A stretch of DNA of 64,000 nucleotides from Limnephilus marmoratus (Eukaryota > Arthropoda > Insecta > Trichoptera > Limnephilidae). Below the pieces are notes generated by a model. That model saw only the letters and a list, made by a program, of their open reading frames with translations. It was not told the origin of the DNA and ran no database searches. Location: assembly GCA_917880885.1 (NCBI GenBank), contig OU862933.1, positions 9,099,452 to 9,163,451 of the forward strand, given 5' to 3'. The translations under genes were made by a program, and so were the position numbers. Within the stretch, counting starts at the first letter, position 1, and each line of letters opens with the position of its first letter. Below, in pieces: positions 1 through 11,205 of this stretch.

Positions 1-59
1 TTTTAATTATTTATTATTTATTGCTATAAACGCGCTACTTTTTAACTAGTAATTTGAGG

Positions 60-175
60 CGTGTGATGGAAAATATTTTTAGTGTTTTTAATAGAAAAAA
101 TGTCATCGGACACCAAAATGACATGCACATTTTTACCCAAATATGATCACGAATCGATGGTTAAAATCCGGCAAC
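60..175. repeat. Fragment of the T1 terminal-repeat family
   Basis: This short stretch resembles the terminal region of the T1 DNA-element family seen in full at 40691-41407 and 17305-18647. The shared phrase is 'tcatcggacaccaaaat' followed by 'tttttacccaaata', which elsewhere reads 'caccggagaccaaaatttc' and 'tttttactccaaa'. The outermost terminal bases are not recognisable here, so it is a decayed, partial copy. Confidence 0.45.
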
Positions 176-180
176 AATAA

Positions 181-1060
181 TAATATATGAATTTCAACAG
201 ATATTTTATTATATTGTGTTATCGATTCCGTTTTTAAAAAAGCTTTCTTGGGTTTGGCGTTCATTCAATAATAAGATAACTAGTTGTTAAAAACGTGCTC
301 CGCAGGTTTTTACTGCTAGGCTCTGCGGGCTGCTTTTGCATCGGCTTCTCCAAGTTAGTGTTGGTGACCATTTTATAAATCCAATAGAAATTGGTTCCAA
401 AAATAACCCGTTCCTCGTATCCACTGTCATCCAGTGTAGCTAGTCACCGGGATAAAGTAACCGAGAGATAGAAATGACGCCATATGTAATATATAGCCGA
501 TAGCCGCTGGATACAACATATATCACCGTCAATCTTTCCATACCCGGAGAGATATTACATATTCACAAATTCATTGCAGTTATACTCTGGGGGGTCACGT
601 CCCCATCCGACCTGCTGACGAAAGTAGCGACGTCTTGTGAATTCTTGAATTCGAAACCGAATTTTAACAGTAGCTTTGTGTAAAATTCCACGTACACAAA
701 TGCTATTTTTGGCGCGCGGCGCGGACTGCGTGGCGTCAGACATGCACTCGAAGCTGGGTTCTGAAATTCAACCAAACAGACGTTACCGTATTAATACTGT
801 TCGATTCCACCAGAAATTATTATAGCAACAAAACATGACCACCCAAGCAAAAAAAAACCGTAGATTTTCAGTTTAGTTTTTTTTTTCTGTTTAATAGGTT
901 TTATTGTAATGGTTACCTAACCTAACTTATTCATTTAAAGCAAACGATCTTGGTTTAAAAAAAATATCATGCTCTTCGTGTTTTAGAAATTCTTGGAAAA
1001 TTATTATTATTATTTATTTAAAAATAAAATTTAAATAACAATTTACAATATTTTTTTACA
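181..1060. other. Unassigned AT-rich sequence
   Basis: No coding region or repeat structure is recognised. The GC-richer stretch around 570-780 carries short overlapping open frames on the minus strand with no family features. A CTGACGA...GAAAC arrangement at about 614-657 was considered as a hammerhead and rejected because no closing helix is visible. Confidence 0.4.
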
Positions 1061-1063
1061 TTA

Positions 1064-1455
1064 CAAAAAAATAATTTCCCTCAAGGCCTATGTCATCTTA
1101 GGGGATGCTGTGGGGTGCGTCTTTCTAATGAAGGAAAGGACATTTAGTTCTGGCAAAGAAAATTGTAGATGGGGTGAGTAGCACCCTGGGGGTCAGTGTG
1201 TCCAGGAGTTACAGACGAATGAATCCATCCCTCCAACTGCGGTGTGAGGTGAATGGTCGAGAGATTACATTTGGAGAGATCAAAATAACTCCCTCAACCA
1301 GTCTCCTCTGATCCCCATCTGAATGTATCCGCTTCCAAAACCTAGACAAACCTCACCCCATTTACTCGGGCACCCTTGCTACATCACCAAACTTAGAGAA
1401 CAACTTGGAGTGACCTATGGCAGAAGTGTATGTTATCCAATAAATGGTAGGAATG
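1064..1455 (-). mobile_element. 3' region of a non-LTR retrotransposon (family N1), fragment
   Basis: Read on the minus strand, this aligns by eye with 35450-35835 (+). Shared blocks include 'ggatggattcat', 'acacactgac' and 'tttggtgat'. The terminal block 'ttgagggaaattatttt' is shared with the minus-strand element at 20940-21425, which still encodes a reverse transcriptase C-terminus. I infer that it is the 3' untranslated part of one non-LTR family. No reading frame survives in this copy. Confidence 0.55.
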
Positions 1456-2866
1456 GCGGTACCCGCAACTGTTTCCCAAATCATCGTATTCATGAATTTA
1501 TCTAAAATAATTTGTATTTTCTCAATAATGATGCCCTGATGCTCACTTATAACTTTTGGCATCCATGCAGATATGAATAGGGTTATTGATTTCTTCAAAA
1601 AAAAAATTGTAAGTAATTCGGTGAGAAAAAAGTACACTGCTTCGTATCCCTTCAGGCTAATTTGTTAGCTTTTCGGAACAAATCATATATAGGTCTCATA
1701 GAAATCGTTGTGTCTCCCTTACTATCATGGTGAAAAATATATTCTAAACGGTATTGGAAGGAGAAAACACCATGCTGTGTATTCAAATCTAAACATTTAC
1801 CCAAAAGGAATTAAAATGTACACCAAAAGTTACGATACTTTGCATAATTATAAACAAATATGTATACATAAAACGATAAAAAAAAGTCAGGTGATGATAA
1901 CGTTTGCAATACATTCGTCTAAAAAAATATGTGTTTTTATTTTTTTTGTTACTTACCAGTAATTTTAGTTAGAAAGAACGTAAGGTGAACCATTTTAAAA
2001 ACTTTTTAAAGTTTGCTTTCAAAATTTGGAAACGTATTTCATCACCTTATGAAAACAGTTTTTAATTTTCGGATGCGTTCACAAATACTCCATTTATTTG
2101 GATTTTATTGCAAAACGGAAATATTCCAATCTACCGACAGAATATGGTTGAGGCCTGAGGGGTTTAGTTTCGAAATAGAAATCAATAAATCTGTGTTTAA
2201 AACGTGGGGAACATGATATTAATATTTCATCGAAGGGAATCAAAATGCATTAATTCAAGTGCTGAACTGTATTCCACATAATATGCTGGTAATGTGCGCC
2301 TAATTAAAACCATGTATGATGGCTGGCGATGTGAGGCGTTATCGTATATCTCAGATCTGCTACGTTTTACATAAATTCAGTTTTGCATAACCAGATTTAT
2401 GCATTTACACGGAATGCCGGAGATTTCTTATTTGTACTCTAATTAATGCAGGGCCGATTAAATTCCAATCGTTAAGAGGCGCAATTACGTTTCAGAAGCT
2501 AATTATAAGCAAATATTAACTATCGGTTTCATAGGATGAATAGGTTCAAAGTCTGCAGTATTTTGTGATAAACGTACATGAAACCTTTTTGAAATACTTC
2601 ATTCACCATAACTTTATTTGTTGCTTTCCTATTGTTACTCACATTTATTTTAATTCGTCGCTAATAATAAATACATTTAATTTATATATTTTTCTAAATT
2701 ACTGTTAAAACTTTGCTGTGTGATGGTAAAAATTTAACGCATATTAATACTTTCTTCCGTATCGATTATTTATTAACGACTGTTGACTTACATAGAAGAA
2801 AGTAAAACATGGTTGAATAAATCTTAGATTTATATTTATAAATTTATTTTTATAATTTATATTTAT
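1456..2866. other. Unassigned intergenic sequence
   Basis: AT-rich, with only short open frames lacking motifs. I see no terminal repeats, tandem arrays or coding similarity. Confidence 0.4.
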
Positions 2867-3744
2867 ATCATTGTTAGTTTTGCAGATGACACAGCCTTAA
2901 TATTTGAGGGTAAAACTTGGAATGAAACTTTCAACAAAAGTAATATAGGTTTAAGAGTGGTAAATAGTTGGTTAAACAATAATATATTAACTTTGAATGC
3001 ACAAAAAACCAAATTTATCACTTTTAGCATTTCGAGTAAAAGTCAGCCTTCCGAAACTCACAACTTGATTATTCACAATTGTTTTCAAACATGTAACTGC
3101 AACCCTTTAGAAAATGTAGTCAGCATCAAATACCTTGGTGTAAAAATAGATAAATTCTTGAGATGGAATGATCATGTTAATATGTTAGTAAATAATACTA
3201 GAAGACTTACCTATATCTTTAAAGAACTGAGACATATACTAGACAAAGAAAAATTAAAAACTGTTTATTTTGCAATAATCCAGTCACTGCTTTCTTATAA
3301 TATAGTGTGCTGGGGATCCTGCGCAAAGACTTATATAGAACCACTTAATATTGCCCAAAAAATGATTCTTAAAGTTATGTTCAAGAAAAAAATTAAATAT
3401 CCAACTCATTTACTTTTTAAGGAATGTAATGTAATGAACGTAAAACAGTTATATATTACACAAACGCTTTGTAGATTTTTAATAATATTAATATTGCAGA
3501 AAGAACACAGCAAATTCGTACTACGAGAATTGGCTCTGGTCTGAATTTTATGGCAATTCAAACTAAATCTTCTTTTGGTCATAGAAATTATTTTTATCAA
3601 GCTCCACTCATATTTAATAGCCTTCCAGAACATATAAAGTCATCTAATTCCTTGTACACTTTTAAAAAGAATCTTAAATTATTTGTGTTAGTCGAGGATT
3701 GCCAATTAATTTTCTCTACTTTGTCCTTTCTAAATTATTAGCTA
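2867..3744 (+). pseudogene. Reverse transcriptase C-terminal fragment, CR1/Jockey-like
   Basis: The fragment begins just before the RT active-site box: FADDTA is encoded from 2879. It continues through the thumb-like signature with 'NNNILTLNAQKTKFI', 'IKYLGVKIDKFLRW' and 'YFAIIQSLLSYNIVCWGS', as in the polymerases of CR1/Jockey-type non-LTR retrotransposons. Everything upstream (endonuclease, RT fingers, ORF1) is missing, as expected of a 5'-truncated insertion. The frame stops at 3544 and resumes in another frame around 3550 with 'KSSFGHRNYFYQAPLIFNSLP', the usual extreme C-terminus, so at least one frameshift has occurred. It is closest in layout to the element at 36526-38735. It is a dead copy with no likely function. 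Confidence 0.85.
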
Positions 3745-4180
3745 AATGAGTATGTTTATGAAATAAGCTAAAATAATTTTTATTTTTGTTTAAACTGTTT
3801 TTTTTTCATCTTCCTCCTGCCAAATCTATAGCATGTTAAATTATATACATATATTTATTATTTACAACTTAATCCTTAAAAAGAAAACAAAAAAAAAACT
3901 TTATTTTATTTTATTTTAAATCAGATCTCAAAACTATGGTCACCCTAAAAGTCTACATTAATATACTACCTAGCGCCATCAGTTTAGTAGGTACCCATAA
4001 TGTCAATCTGTAAGAAATACAACAATATTGTTCTTTCAAAATCTGTATAATTTTGTGTTATTTTGTTAACTTGTATAATTATTGTTAACCTCAACACAGG
4101 CTTGTCCTAGGAGGTAACAAATTGTATTGTAAACATTTTTACCTACAGTGTAAAGAAACAATAAATAAATATATTTTTTA
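3745..4180 (+). mobile_element. Probable 3' UTR and tail of a CR1-like element
   Basis: This follows the RT fragment and holds an A-rich stretch at about 3880-3915 and a final A/T-rich tail near 4160-4180. It contains the two-tier hairpin described separately. Because there are two A-rich tails, it may be two adjoining 3' ends rather than one. Confidence 0.55.
4084..4118 (+). other. Two-tier 3' UTR hairpin (RT recognition candidate)
   Basis: The outer stem pairs ACCTC with GAGGT, extended by GTT/AAC. The 5' side of the interior reads AACACAGG, and a small inner stem AGG/CCT sits inside. The same plan recurs at 38507-38538, 14351-14387, 40322-40360, 56120-56155 (-), 21597-21632 (-), 51656-51690 (-) and 17467-17498 (-). 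Confidence 0.6.
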
Positions 4181-4439
4181 AATTAAAATTATTATTTAAT
4201 AAATATTGTATTAACGTGTAATTAATTTAGCTACGGTATAGGATAATGGGAATCTACTACGTGCACCACATACGTCACTTGGTGTCAGTGCGTGAGAGAG
4301 CTGTCGATTGTGATTGGTCGGCTGGAAGCGAGGGGGGTTTTACTTACCGCTGCTGACGCCGCTGCGCCGCGCCGTTCGTTCATTCAAGAGTGAAAATCCA
4401 GAAAAATTGCTTTTTATGTGCTACAACATCATGTTGTTC

Positions 4440-5600
4440 AATTTTGATTATTAAAACTATTTAAGCCGCCGCTACCCGAATTTCTACCGATTTCTCACAT
4501 TTCTTCGATGGCGCTACAGCCCATATCGAGCTTTGGCCTCCCGCAACAGTCGTCTCCAACTCCTCCTGTCCTCAGCAGCTGACTTCCAATTTGGTACCTG
4601 GAGAAGCTGTGCTGCATCCCCTCTTACTTCGTCTTCCCACCTCAGTCTGGGTCTTCCCACTTTTCTCTTTCCACCTGGGTGTCCAGTCAAAATTCTTTTT
4701 GGGACGCGTGTATCCGGCATTCTTTGTACATGCCCAGCCCATCTCAGCCTGAGGAGTCTCATATGTGTTGAGATGCTAGGTGCCTTATATATATTATACA
4801 ATTCTGTATTGTGCCGGATGCGCCACTGTTCACCCTCTTTCACGGGTCCACATATTCTTCTCAGCACTTTTCTTTCAAAAGTATCCAGCATTTCAGCCAT
4901 CTTTACCGTCAGTGTCAGAGCCTCACATCCATATGCCAATACAGTTCTAACAATGGTCTTATATATGGTTATTTTGGTTTTTCTGTGGACACTACGTGAC
5001 TTAAACACTGGCAGCAAAGAGAAGTATGTTATGTTGGCTGCTGTGATTCTCCTTCTGATTTCTGCTGGATCCTCATTATTCTCTGTCAGACTGGAGCCCA
5101 GGTAGGCAAATTGGTCGACCACTTCGTATAAGTAGTTGTCTTTGAATTGTGCACTACTTCTTCTTCTGTGTGAAGGGTTCCTGCTCTGTATCATTATTTT
5201 CGTTTTGTTGACATTAACCTGCAGTCCTACTTCCCGTGCCGCTGTTTCTAAAGGATCGAAGACCTCCTTAATGGCTGAAATTGATCTTCCAACAATGTTA
5301 ATGTCATCCGCATATCCGACAACTTGACTGCTCTTGAAACAAATATTGGAGCCAGTGTCTATTAGCGTTTTTCTTATTACATGTTCGAGCACAATGTTGA
5401 AGAGAGTGGGAGCCAGACCGTCCCCCTGTTTTAGTCCCTGCGATACTGTGAATTCTCGATTTCTCACATACCTTCCTTAAAAATTTGAATTTTTAAGATC
5501 TTAAAAAATATATGTTATTTTGTAAGATAATATCTAGACGCGTTCCACGCCGAAACGCAAATTATTTACAATTCCCTCGATAGAAAAAAAAAGCTTTAGT
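4440..5600. repeat. Old interspersed repeat (family R) split by an RTE insertion
   Basis: The pieces 4455-4500 and 5458-5600 together match the reverse complement of 44110-44290. On the minus strand both contain 'gaaatcggtagaaattcg' and 'tctatcgagggaatt'. In the 44-kb copy the two parts are continuous, so the sequence between the 12-bp duplications here is a later insertion. The nature of the repeat is unknown; no coding capacity or termini are recognised. Confidence 0.75.
4501..5457 (-). mobile_element. 5'-truncated RTE-clade retrotransposon with RT C-terminal frame
   Basis: The minus strand carries one uninterrupted frame (stop at 4514). It starts inside the polymerase at 'SQGLKQGDGLAPTLFN', has the active-site box YADD, then 'LGSSLTEN' and 'RTVLAYGCEALT', and ends with 'LRWAGHVQRMPD', 'GRPRLRWEDEV' and 'SWRRLLREAKARYGL'. 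This is the typical C-terminus of RTE elements. Only about 13 bp separate the stop codon from the 3' end, fitting the very short RTE 3' UTR. The 12-bp direct repeat 'gatttctcacat' at 4489-4500 and 5458-5469 is its target-site duplication. The copy is 5'-truncated and cannot be autonomous, but its open frame suggests it is not very old. Confidence 0.92.
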
Positions 5601-6069
5601 TGCGAAAAAATTCACAATGTTTCTTTAAATGATACTTAAGATACCTTCGACGAGATTTTTGCTCTACCTATTTTAAACGAGTCGTGTTTTATTAAATATT
5701 TTCGCATCGATTTTATCACTTTAAATATTAGCACGCTCCTCTAACATTCGTAATTACATATCTCGTAATTACTATCTTCTTCTTTTAGAGCGCGGATGCA
5801 GCGCCTTAAAAAAATTATTATTATACTATATTATGCAAAAATAGCTCATTTTAATTTTTTCCCAATTTATCAGTGTCGCCTCAACCTCTAACGGTGTTGG
5901 ACGCGAGTGAGCGGCGATCAAATAAAATAACACTTTCAAACCCGGGCAAATTTTAAAAGTATATAAATTAACCGAAAATAAAATAATTCATAATCCGTGA
6001 AAATGGAGGAAGCGGTTGATCCGCATGCCTTCATTACTAAGGCGAAACAAAGCATAAGTGACTTACATA

Positions 6070-6304
6070 TGTAGCTACCTGCGCTGTGAGAAGTACTTAC
6101 TTAAGAATTCAAATTCAAGCAATTCAAATTCCAATTCTTTTGAACAGCAAGCTGAAACAAATTGTACTGTTTTTTATTTTTTAACTGTCACACTCCATAT
6201 GTTGATAACATTGTAAAAATTTTAATGGCACATAAAAAAACTATCAACCGATGATTCTAGAGCTTTCTTTTAACTGTGTTTACGTAGCACGTTCAATTGC
6301 TACA
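6070..6304 (+). repeat. 5' LTR
   Basis: This 235-bp copy is identical by eye to the 3' LTR except for a homopolymer (6 versus 8 T after 'attgtactg'). It begins TGTAGCTACC and ends CAATTGCTACA, the usual TG...CA termini. Confidence 0.95.
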
Positions 6305-6305
6305 T

Positions 6306-6320
6306 TGGTGACCCCGACGT
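6306..6320 (+). promoter_or_regulatory. Primer-binding site, tRNA-Trp type
   Basis: TGGTGACCCCGACGT starts one base after the 5' LTR. It is complementary to the 3' end of eukaryotic tRNA-Trp including CCA (recalled from family knowledge). Complementarity ends after 15 nt. CsRn1-group elements are known to use tRNA-Trp. Confidence 0.75.
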
Positions 6321-6455
6321 TCACATTAGTGACCACGAAGTTTACATTTGTGAATCCGACAGTGAACACGAAGCGTGCAAGTACGTCTACCGCGAGCACG
6401 TCGCGCACGAAATAAACTCTTCGGTGATAAATTTCGCGCACCAATCATCATCATC

Positions 6456-6767
6456 ATGTCCCTCACGAGCGGTACATCCGAGGAAATGGGTAAACCCATC
6501 AATCAGCCACTACTAACACGGATGGAGCGGTTGATGCAGCCTCTCCAACAAGAGCTCGCTACTTTGAGGCGCGAACTTTCCACACTACGCTCTCGCCAGC
6601 ATAGGAGAAGCAACACCCCGCATCGTTGGAGCAATCGTTCCCGCAGTCAGCCCAGAGGGCGTCAGCCCGAGGGAACATGCTGGTACCACTGGAAGTATGG
6701 GACGAAGGCAAGCAAGTGCACCAAACCCTGCAACTTCCAGCAGGAAAACGCGCGGGGCCCAAACTGA
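6456..6767 (+). pseudogene. Shortened gag with CHCC zinc finger
   Basis: The ATG at 6456 opens a frame of about 103 codons that ends in a cysteine/histidine motif [18 protein letters not shown] (CX2HX9CX3C), the CHCC finger typical of CsRn1-group Gag. A further in-frame ATG lies at 6375 in the leader. Gag of this group is usually around 300 residues, so most of the capsid region is missing, presumably by an internal deletion that kept the N-terminal residues and the finger. It overlaps the pol frame by about 140 bp in a different phase, which fits expression of pol by frameshifting. It should be unable to form particles alone. Confidence 0.75.
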
Positions 6768-9700
6768 TGGCGACCAGCGCTAGCCCCAACCAAGTCAATC
6801 GCCTTTTTGTCACCGACAGGGTAACCCGTACCCAATTTCTTATAGACACCGGCGCAGATCTCTGCGATTTCCCACGACGCCTTGTCCAGGGACGCCCCAC
6901 TAAAGCGACATACGAACTGGCAGCAGCAAATGGCAGCACAATCGCTACTTATGGCAGCCTAACGCTCAACCTGGATCTGGGATTGCGACGCGACTTTACT
7001 TGGAGCTTCGTCATTGCAGACGTCTCCAGGCCAATCATCGGGGCAGACTTTCTCGCCAAGTACGAGCTACTGGTGGATGTCCGAAATAAACGGCTGCTGG
7101 ACCAGGTGACGAATTTGACCATCACGGGAAAACGAAGCGAAAACAAGATCGCTTCCATTAAGACGGTCACAGGAACGTCCCCGAATCATAAGCTTCTTCA
7201 ACAGTTTCCTGACATCACTCGCCCTGACGGCGCCAGGAGGGAAGTTTGTCATGCAACACTGCACCATATTAACACCACGCCAGGACCTCCAACAGTCGAA
7301 CGCCCACGACGCCTTGCTCCTGACAAGTTAAAACGCGCCAAGAAGGAGTTCGAGGCCATGGTCCGTCACGGAATCGCTCGACCTTCCGAGAGCTCTTGGG
7401 CATCTCCCTTGCACATGGTACCCAAGAAGGACGACCAGTGGAGACCATGTGGCGATTATAGAAGATTGAACGCCAGAACTATTCCGGACAGATACCCCGT
7501 ACGCCACATCCAAGATTTTGCACAGGCACTGAGCGGCACCAAGATCTTCTCAACGATTGATCTGGTGCGGGCATATAATCAAATCCCTGTGGCTCCCGAG
7601 GACATTCCGAAAACAGCAATCACTACGCCATTCGGACCCTTCGAATTTCCGGTGATGTCTTTCGGCCTCCGCAACGCAGCCCAGACCTTCCAACGCTTCA
7701 TGGACGAGGTTAGCAGAGGCTTAGATTTCTGTTACGCCTACATAGACGACATCTTTATTGCCTCAACGTCAGAGGAAGAGCACCTAGCCCACCTCAAGAT
7801 ATTATTCCAGCGACTGCAGGAATATGGTGTTGTCATCAACACCGCCAAATGCCATTTCGGCCTGACTAAGGTCAAATTCCTAGGATACTCGGTGTCCGAC
7901 GCTGGCACTTCACCCCTCCCAGATAAAGTGGAGGCCATCAACAACTACAGCCAACCAGCTTCCATCAAGGATCTCCGCCGTTTCCTGGGAGCAATAAATT
8001 TTTACAGAAGATTCATTCCCAACGCCGCGAGGACACAAGCTCCACTCAATGACCTCCTAAAAGGGAACCAAAAAGGCAAACAACTCGTGTCTTGGACTGC
8101 CGAAACAGTAGAAGCTTTCAGCAAGTGCAAGGAAGCTCTGGCCCAGGCAACCCTGCTCGTTCACCCGAAGTGCGACGCCCCACTCTCTATCGTCAGCGAC
8201 GCGTCTGATACTACAGCCGGTGCCGCACTCCACCAATTCGTCGCAGGTCACTGGGAGCCTCTAGCATTCTTTTCGAAGAAGTTTTCGGCAGCTGAAAAGA
8301 AATATGGCGCGTACGACAGAGAACTACTAGCCATCTATCTCGCTGTGAAATACTTTCGCCACATGGTGGAAGGCAGGTCGTTCACCATATTTACAGACCA
8401 TAAGCCTATCACGTTCGCCTTCCAACAAAAAGCAGACAAATGCTCACCAAGGCAATTCCGCCATCTGGACTATATCAGCCAGTTCACAACTGACATCCGA
8501 CACGTCTCCGGAAAAGACAACATCGTCGCGGATGCTCTCTCCAGGGTCGAGACGATAGATACTCCTCTGGACTACGCAGCGCTGGCAGCTGACCAGATGT
8601 GCGACCCTGAACTGGAACAACACTTGCAAGGAAGTTCTAGCCTACAACTTAAAAAGATTAATATTCCGGGTACTGACGCGCATCTCTACTGTGACGTCTC
8701 AACTACCATAGCCAGACCCTTCGTCACGAAGAAGTTCAGACCTGCGGCATTCAATGCGGTCCATCAGCTGGCTCACCCTGGAATTAAGGCCACGGTTAAG
8801 CTCATAACTCAACGTTATGTCTGGCCGGCCATTAAAGCTGAGACTATTAAGCTCGCACGCAATTGCCTTCAATGCCAACGAAGCAAGATTACACGGCACG
8901 TGTCAGCACCCCTGGGAGCCTTTCCCAGACCCTCCGTTAGATTCGAGCACGTCCACATCGACATAATCGTCATGCCTTCTTCAGAAGGATGCCGATACTG
9001 TCTCACGTGCGTAGACAGATTCACGAGATGGCCAGAGGCATTCCCGATCCCAGACCAAGAGGCTGAAACAGTGGCGCGTGCTTTCTACAAGGGCTGGATA
9101 ACAAGATTCGGCACTCCACTCCGCATTACTACGGACCAAGGGAGACAATTTGAGTCGAGGCTGTTCAGGCAGTTGAATTTCCTGGCAGGCACGACGCAAA
9201 TCCATACAACTGCATACCACCCCGCAGCAAATGGCATGGTGTAACGATTTCATCGTCAACTGAAAGCAGCGATCAAGTGCCATCAGAATAACCGTTGGAC
9301 GGAAACACTTCCCACCGTACTCATGGGAATCAGAGCAGCTTGGAGAGATGACCTCGCGACAACCTCAGCCGAGCTAGTATACGGCGAGCCGCTCCGCTTA
9401 CCCGGCGAATTTCTATGTACAGCACGACCTAATGTTAACGACGACACCGGAAGCTTCCTCAAGGAACTACGGAAACATTTCAACGAGCTGAGACCAGTTG
9501 AAGGTACCCGCCATGGTTATGGACATCGTTTCGTCTTCCAAAATCTTCCCACAGCTTCTCACGTCTTTCTGAGGGATGACACAGTCAAGAGCCCGCTTCA
9601 ACAACCCTACAGTGGCCCTCATAAAGTCGTTCGTCGGCACGAACGAACATATACCATACTGGTAAAAGGGAAGGAAATCACCGTGAGCATCGACCGCCTC

Positions 9701-9880
9701 AAACCAGCATACGTTGCTCAAGATCTTGAGAGTTTCACATCACACTCGCAAACCGCATCAGAGTCACCAGCCGCCACATCACAACCAACCCTTCCGTTGT
9801 TCGATGGCAGTAAGGATCAGACACACACAACCACTCGTTCTGGAAGGCGGGTTCGATTTCCCGATCACCTCGGTATCTGA
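6626..9880 (+). pseudogene. pol (protease, RT, RNase H, integrase) with one in-frame stop
   Basis: Counting from 6626: protease '[10 protein letters not shown]' at about residue 71, RT with active site YIDD at 372-375, RNase H with 'IVSDASD' and 'FTDHKPITF' near 590, integrase zinc region 'HQLAHPG' and 'CLQC', then the catalytic-core aspartates in 'HIDIIV' and '[10 protein letters not shown]'. A TAA at 9242-9244 sits exactly where the third acidic residue of the integrase DDE triad is expected, after 'HPAANGMV'. The same frame continues to 9880 with a GPY-like module 'PYSGPHKVV' and 'RLKPAYV', and ends 'GRRVRFPDHLGI'. Apart from this single stop, no frameshift is seen. In intact relatives it matures, copies and integrates the element. 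Confidence 0.92.
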
Positions 9881-9918
9881 CTATTCCTCTTTCCACCGCA
9901 GCCATGTCTGCGTTGTCT

Positions 9919-9928
9919 GGGGAGGGAG
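9919..9928 (+). promoter_or_regulatory. Polypurine tract
   Basis: GGGGAGGGAG lies three bases before the 3' LTR, the position and composition expected for the plus-strand primer of an LTR retrotransposon. Confidence 0.8.
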
Positions 9929-9931
9929 TAC

Positions 9932-10168
9932 TGTAGCTACCTGCGCTGTGAGAAGTACTTACTTAAGAATTCAAATTCAAGCAATTCAAATTCCAATTCT
10001 TTTGAACAGCAAGCTGAAACAAATTGTACTGTTTTTTTTATTTTTTAACTGTCACACTCCATATGTTGATAACATTGTAAAAATTTTAATGGCACATAAA
10101 AAAACTATCAACCGATGATTCTAGAGCTTTCTTTTAACTGTGTTTACGTAGCACGTTCAATTGCTACA
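9932..10168 (+). repeat. 3' LTR
   Basis: This 237-bp partner of the 5' LTR is preceded by a purine tract. Near-identity of the two copies dates the insertion as recent relative to the host element, which has several disabling changes. Confidence 0.95.
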
Positions 10169-11205
10169 CATACAATCATAGAAGAAAATAAACTTACTAA
10201 AGAAACCAAATCAAAAATGATGAAAGAAATAAATAACATCATGGAAATGATATCCCACATGGCAATAGAATTAGCTAAATTACAAGAAAAATGTGAAATT
10301 CAAGAAAAAAACCAAACACAAAAAAACTTATTTTCATACTCTTCGGCAGTAAAAAACTTAATACCACAAACACAAGAAAAACGATTTCCTATAATTATAA
10401 AAAGCTTAAAAGAAGAAGACACTGAAAAAATAAAAGAGAAAATACAAAAATCAAAATATCGCAGTTGGGAATTCGAGTAAGTGAATTTAAAAAACAAAAC
10501 AAAAAACATTATAATAACATGCCCAGAAAAAGAAGAGGCAAAAAAAATAAAAGATAAGATAAATGAAGTCGACAAAACCATAATAGCGGAGGTACTTGTG
10601 AAAACGGATCCATGCGTAATATTCAAAGGACTTGACAAAGACTATACCGAAAAAGAATTCTTAGAAGACATAATTGAACAAAACAACGACATCAAAATGA
10701 TATGTGAAAAATACCAAGATAAAAATATATTACAAGTCAAAGCCATCATTACGAACAAAAAAACTAACAGCAAAAACTTAATTCTCCAAACAAATCCAGA
10801 ATTGAGACTACATCTTATAAATAGAAAAAAAATTCATCTAGGATTCATGAGAATCTATGTAACCGATTGTAACGTTCTTACCCAATGTTTCCATTGTCAA
10901 AGATTCGGACACACAGCACAAAAATGCTACAATAAAATGAATAAACCAACATGCAAGCACTGTTCAGAAGATCATCCCATCTCCGAGTGTAAATCCCTGG
11001 AACTACCGCCCAAATGCGCTAACTGTCACTCAGCTAACAAGAAGAAAGAAATTAACTCCTTCAACAGTAAAATGAATGAAATAGACCACCGAACAAACAG
11101 CGAAACATGTAAGTTCCGTTCTTACATGCTTAAATTAGCCAAAGAAAGAATAAACTACGACATTGAATAAAAACTTGTATATAATTTTGCAAATACATTA
11201 ATTAA

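Larger units (their letters stand above)
6070..10168 (+). mobile_element. CsRn1/Kabuki-type Ty3/gypsy LTR retrotransposon, young but defective
   Basis: It is bounded by 235- and 237-bp LTRs starting TGTAG and ending CTACA, and flanked by a 4-bp duplication 'cata' (6066-6069 and 10169-10172). The order is LTR, tRNA-Trp primer-binding site, shortened gag, pol (protease, RT, RNase H, integrase) in a different frame, polypurine tract, LTR. The CHCC motif in Gag and the tRNA-Trp primer are hallmarks of the CsRn1 group. Base composition is clearly more GC-rich than the host element. The LTRs differ only in a T-run length, so insertion was recent. A stop in integrase and a very short gag mean this copy is not autonomous. 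Confidence 0.93.
6003..11170 (+). pseudogene. ORF1 (Gag-like, CCHC zinc knuckles) of the CR1-like element, split
   Basis: The start codon at 6003 opens a frame that runs to the 4-bp target site 'cata' at 6066-6069. The LTR element follows, and the same frame resumes at 10169 exactly in register. An in-frame TAA at 10478-10480 breaks the protein. The remainder runs to 11170 and holds CFHCQRFGHTAQKC (CX2CX4HX4C), then CKHCSEDHPISEC (CX2CX3HX4C) and a third, incomplete CANC. The N-terminal half is lysine/glutamate-rich and predicted helical, as in ORF1 proteins that coat element RNA. Function: nucleic-acid-binding chaperone of the retrotransposition particle, by family. It is dead because of both the insertion and the stop. 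Confidence 0.85.

Noticed and set aside
614..660. CTGACGA...GAAAC spacing resembling a hammerhead
   Set aside because: The 30-nt spacer shows no convincing stem II, there is no second copy, and no PLE sequence surrounds it.
904..918. 'cctaacctaac' (also at 30336 and 50628) as insect telomeric TTAGG repeats
   Set aside because: Only two or three units each; such short runs are common in insect repeats and do not show a telomeric array.
4533..5105. 190-codon plus-strand frame
   Set aside because: Antisense shadow of the RTE reverse transcriptase frame on the minus strand.
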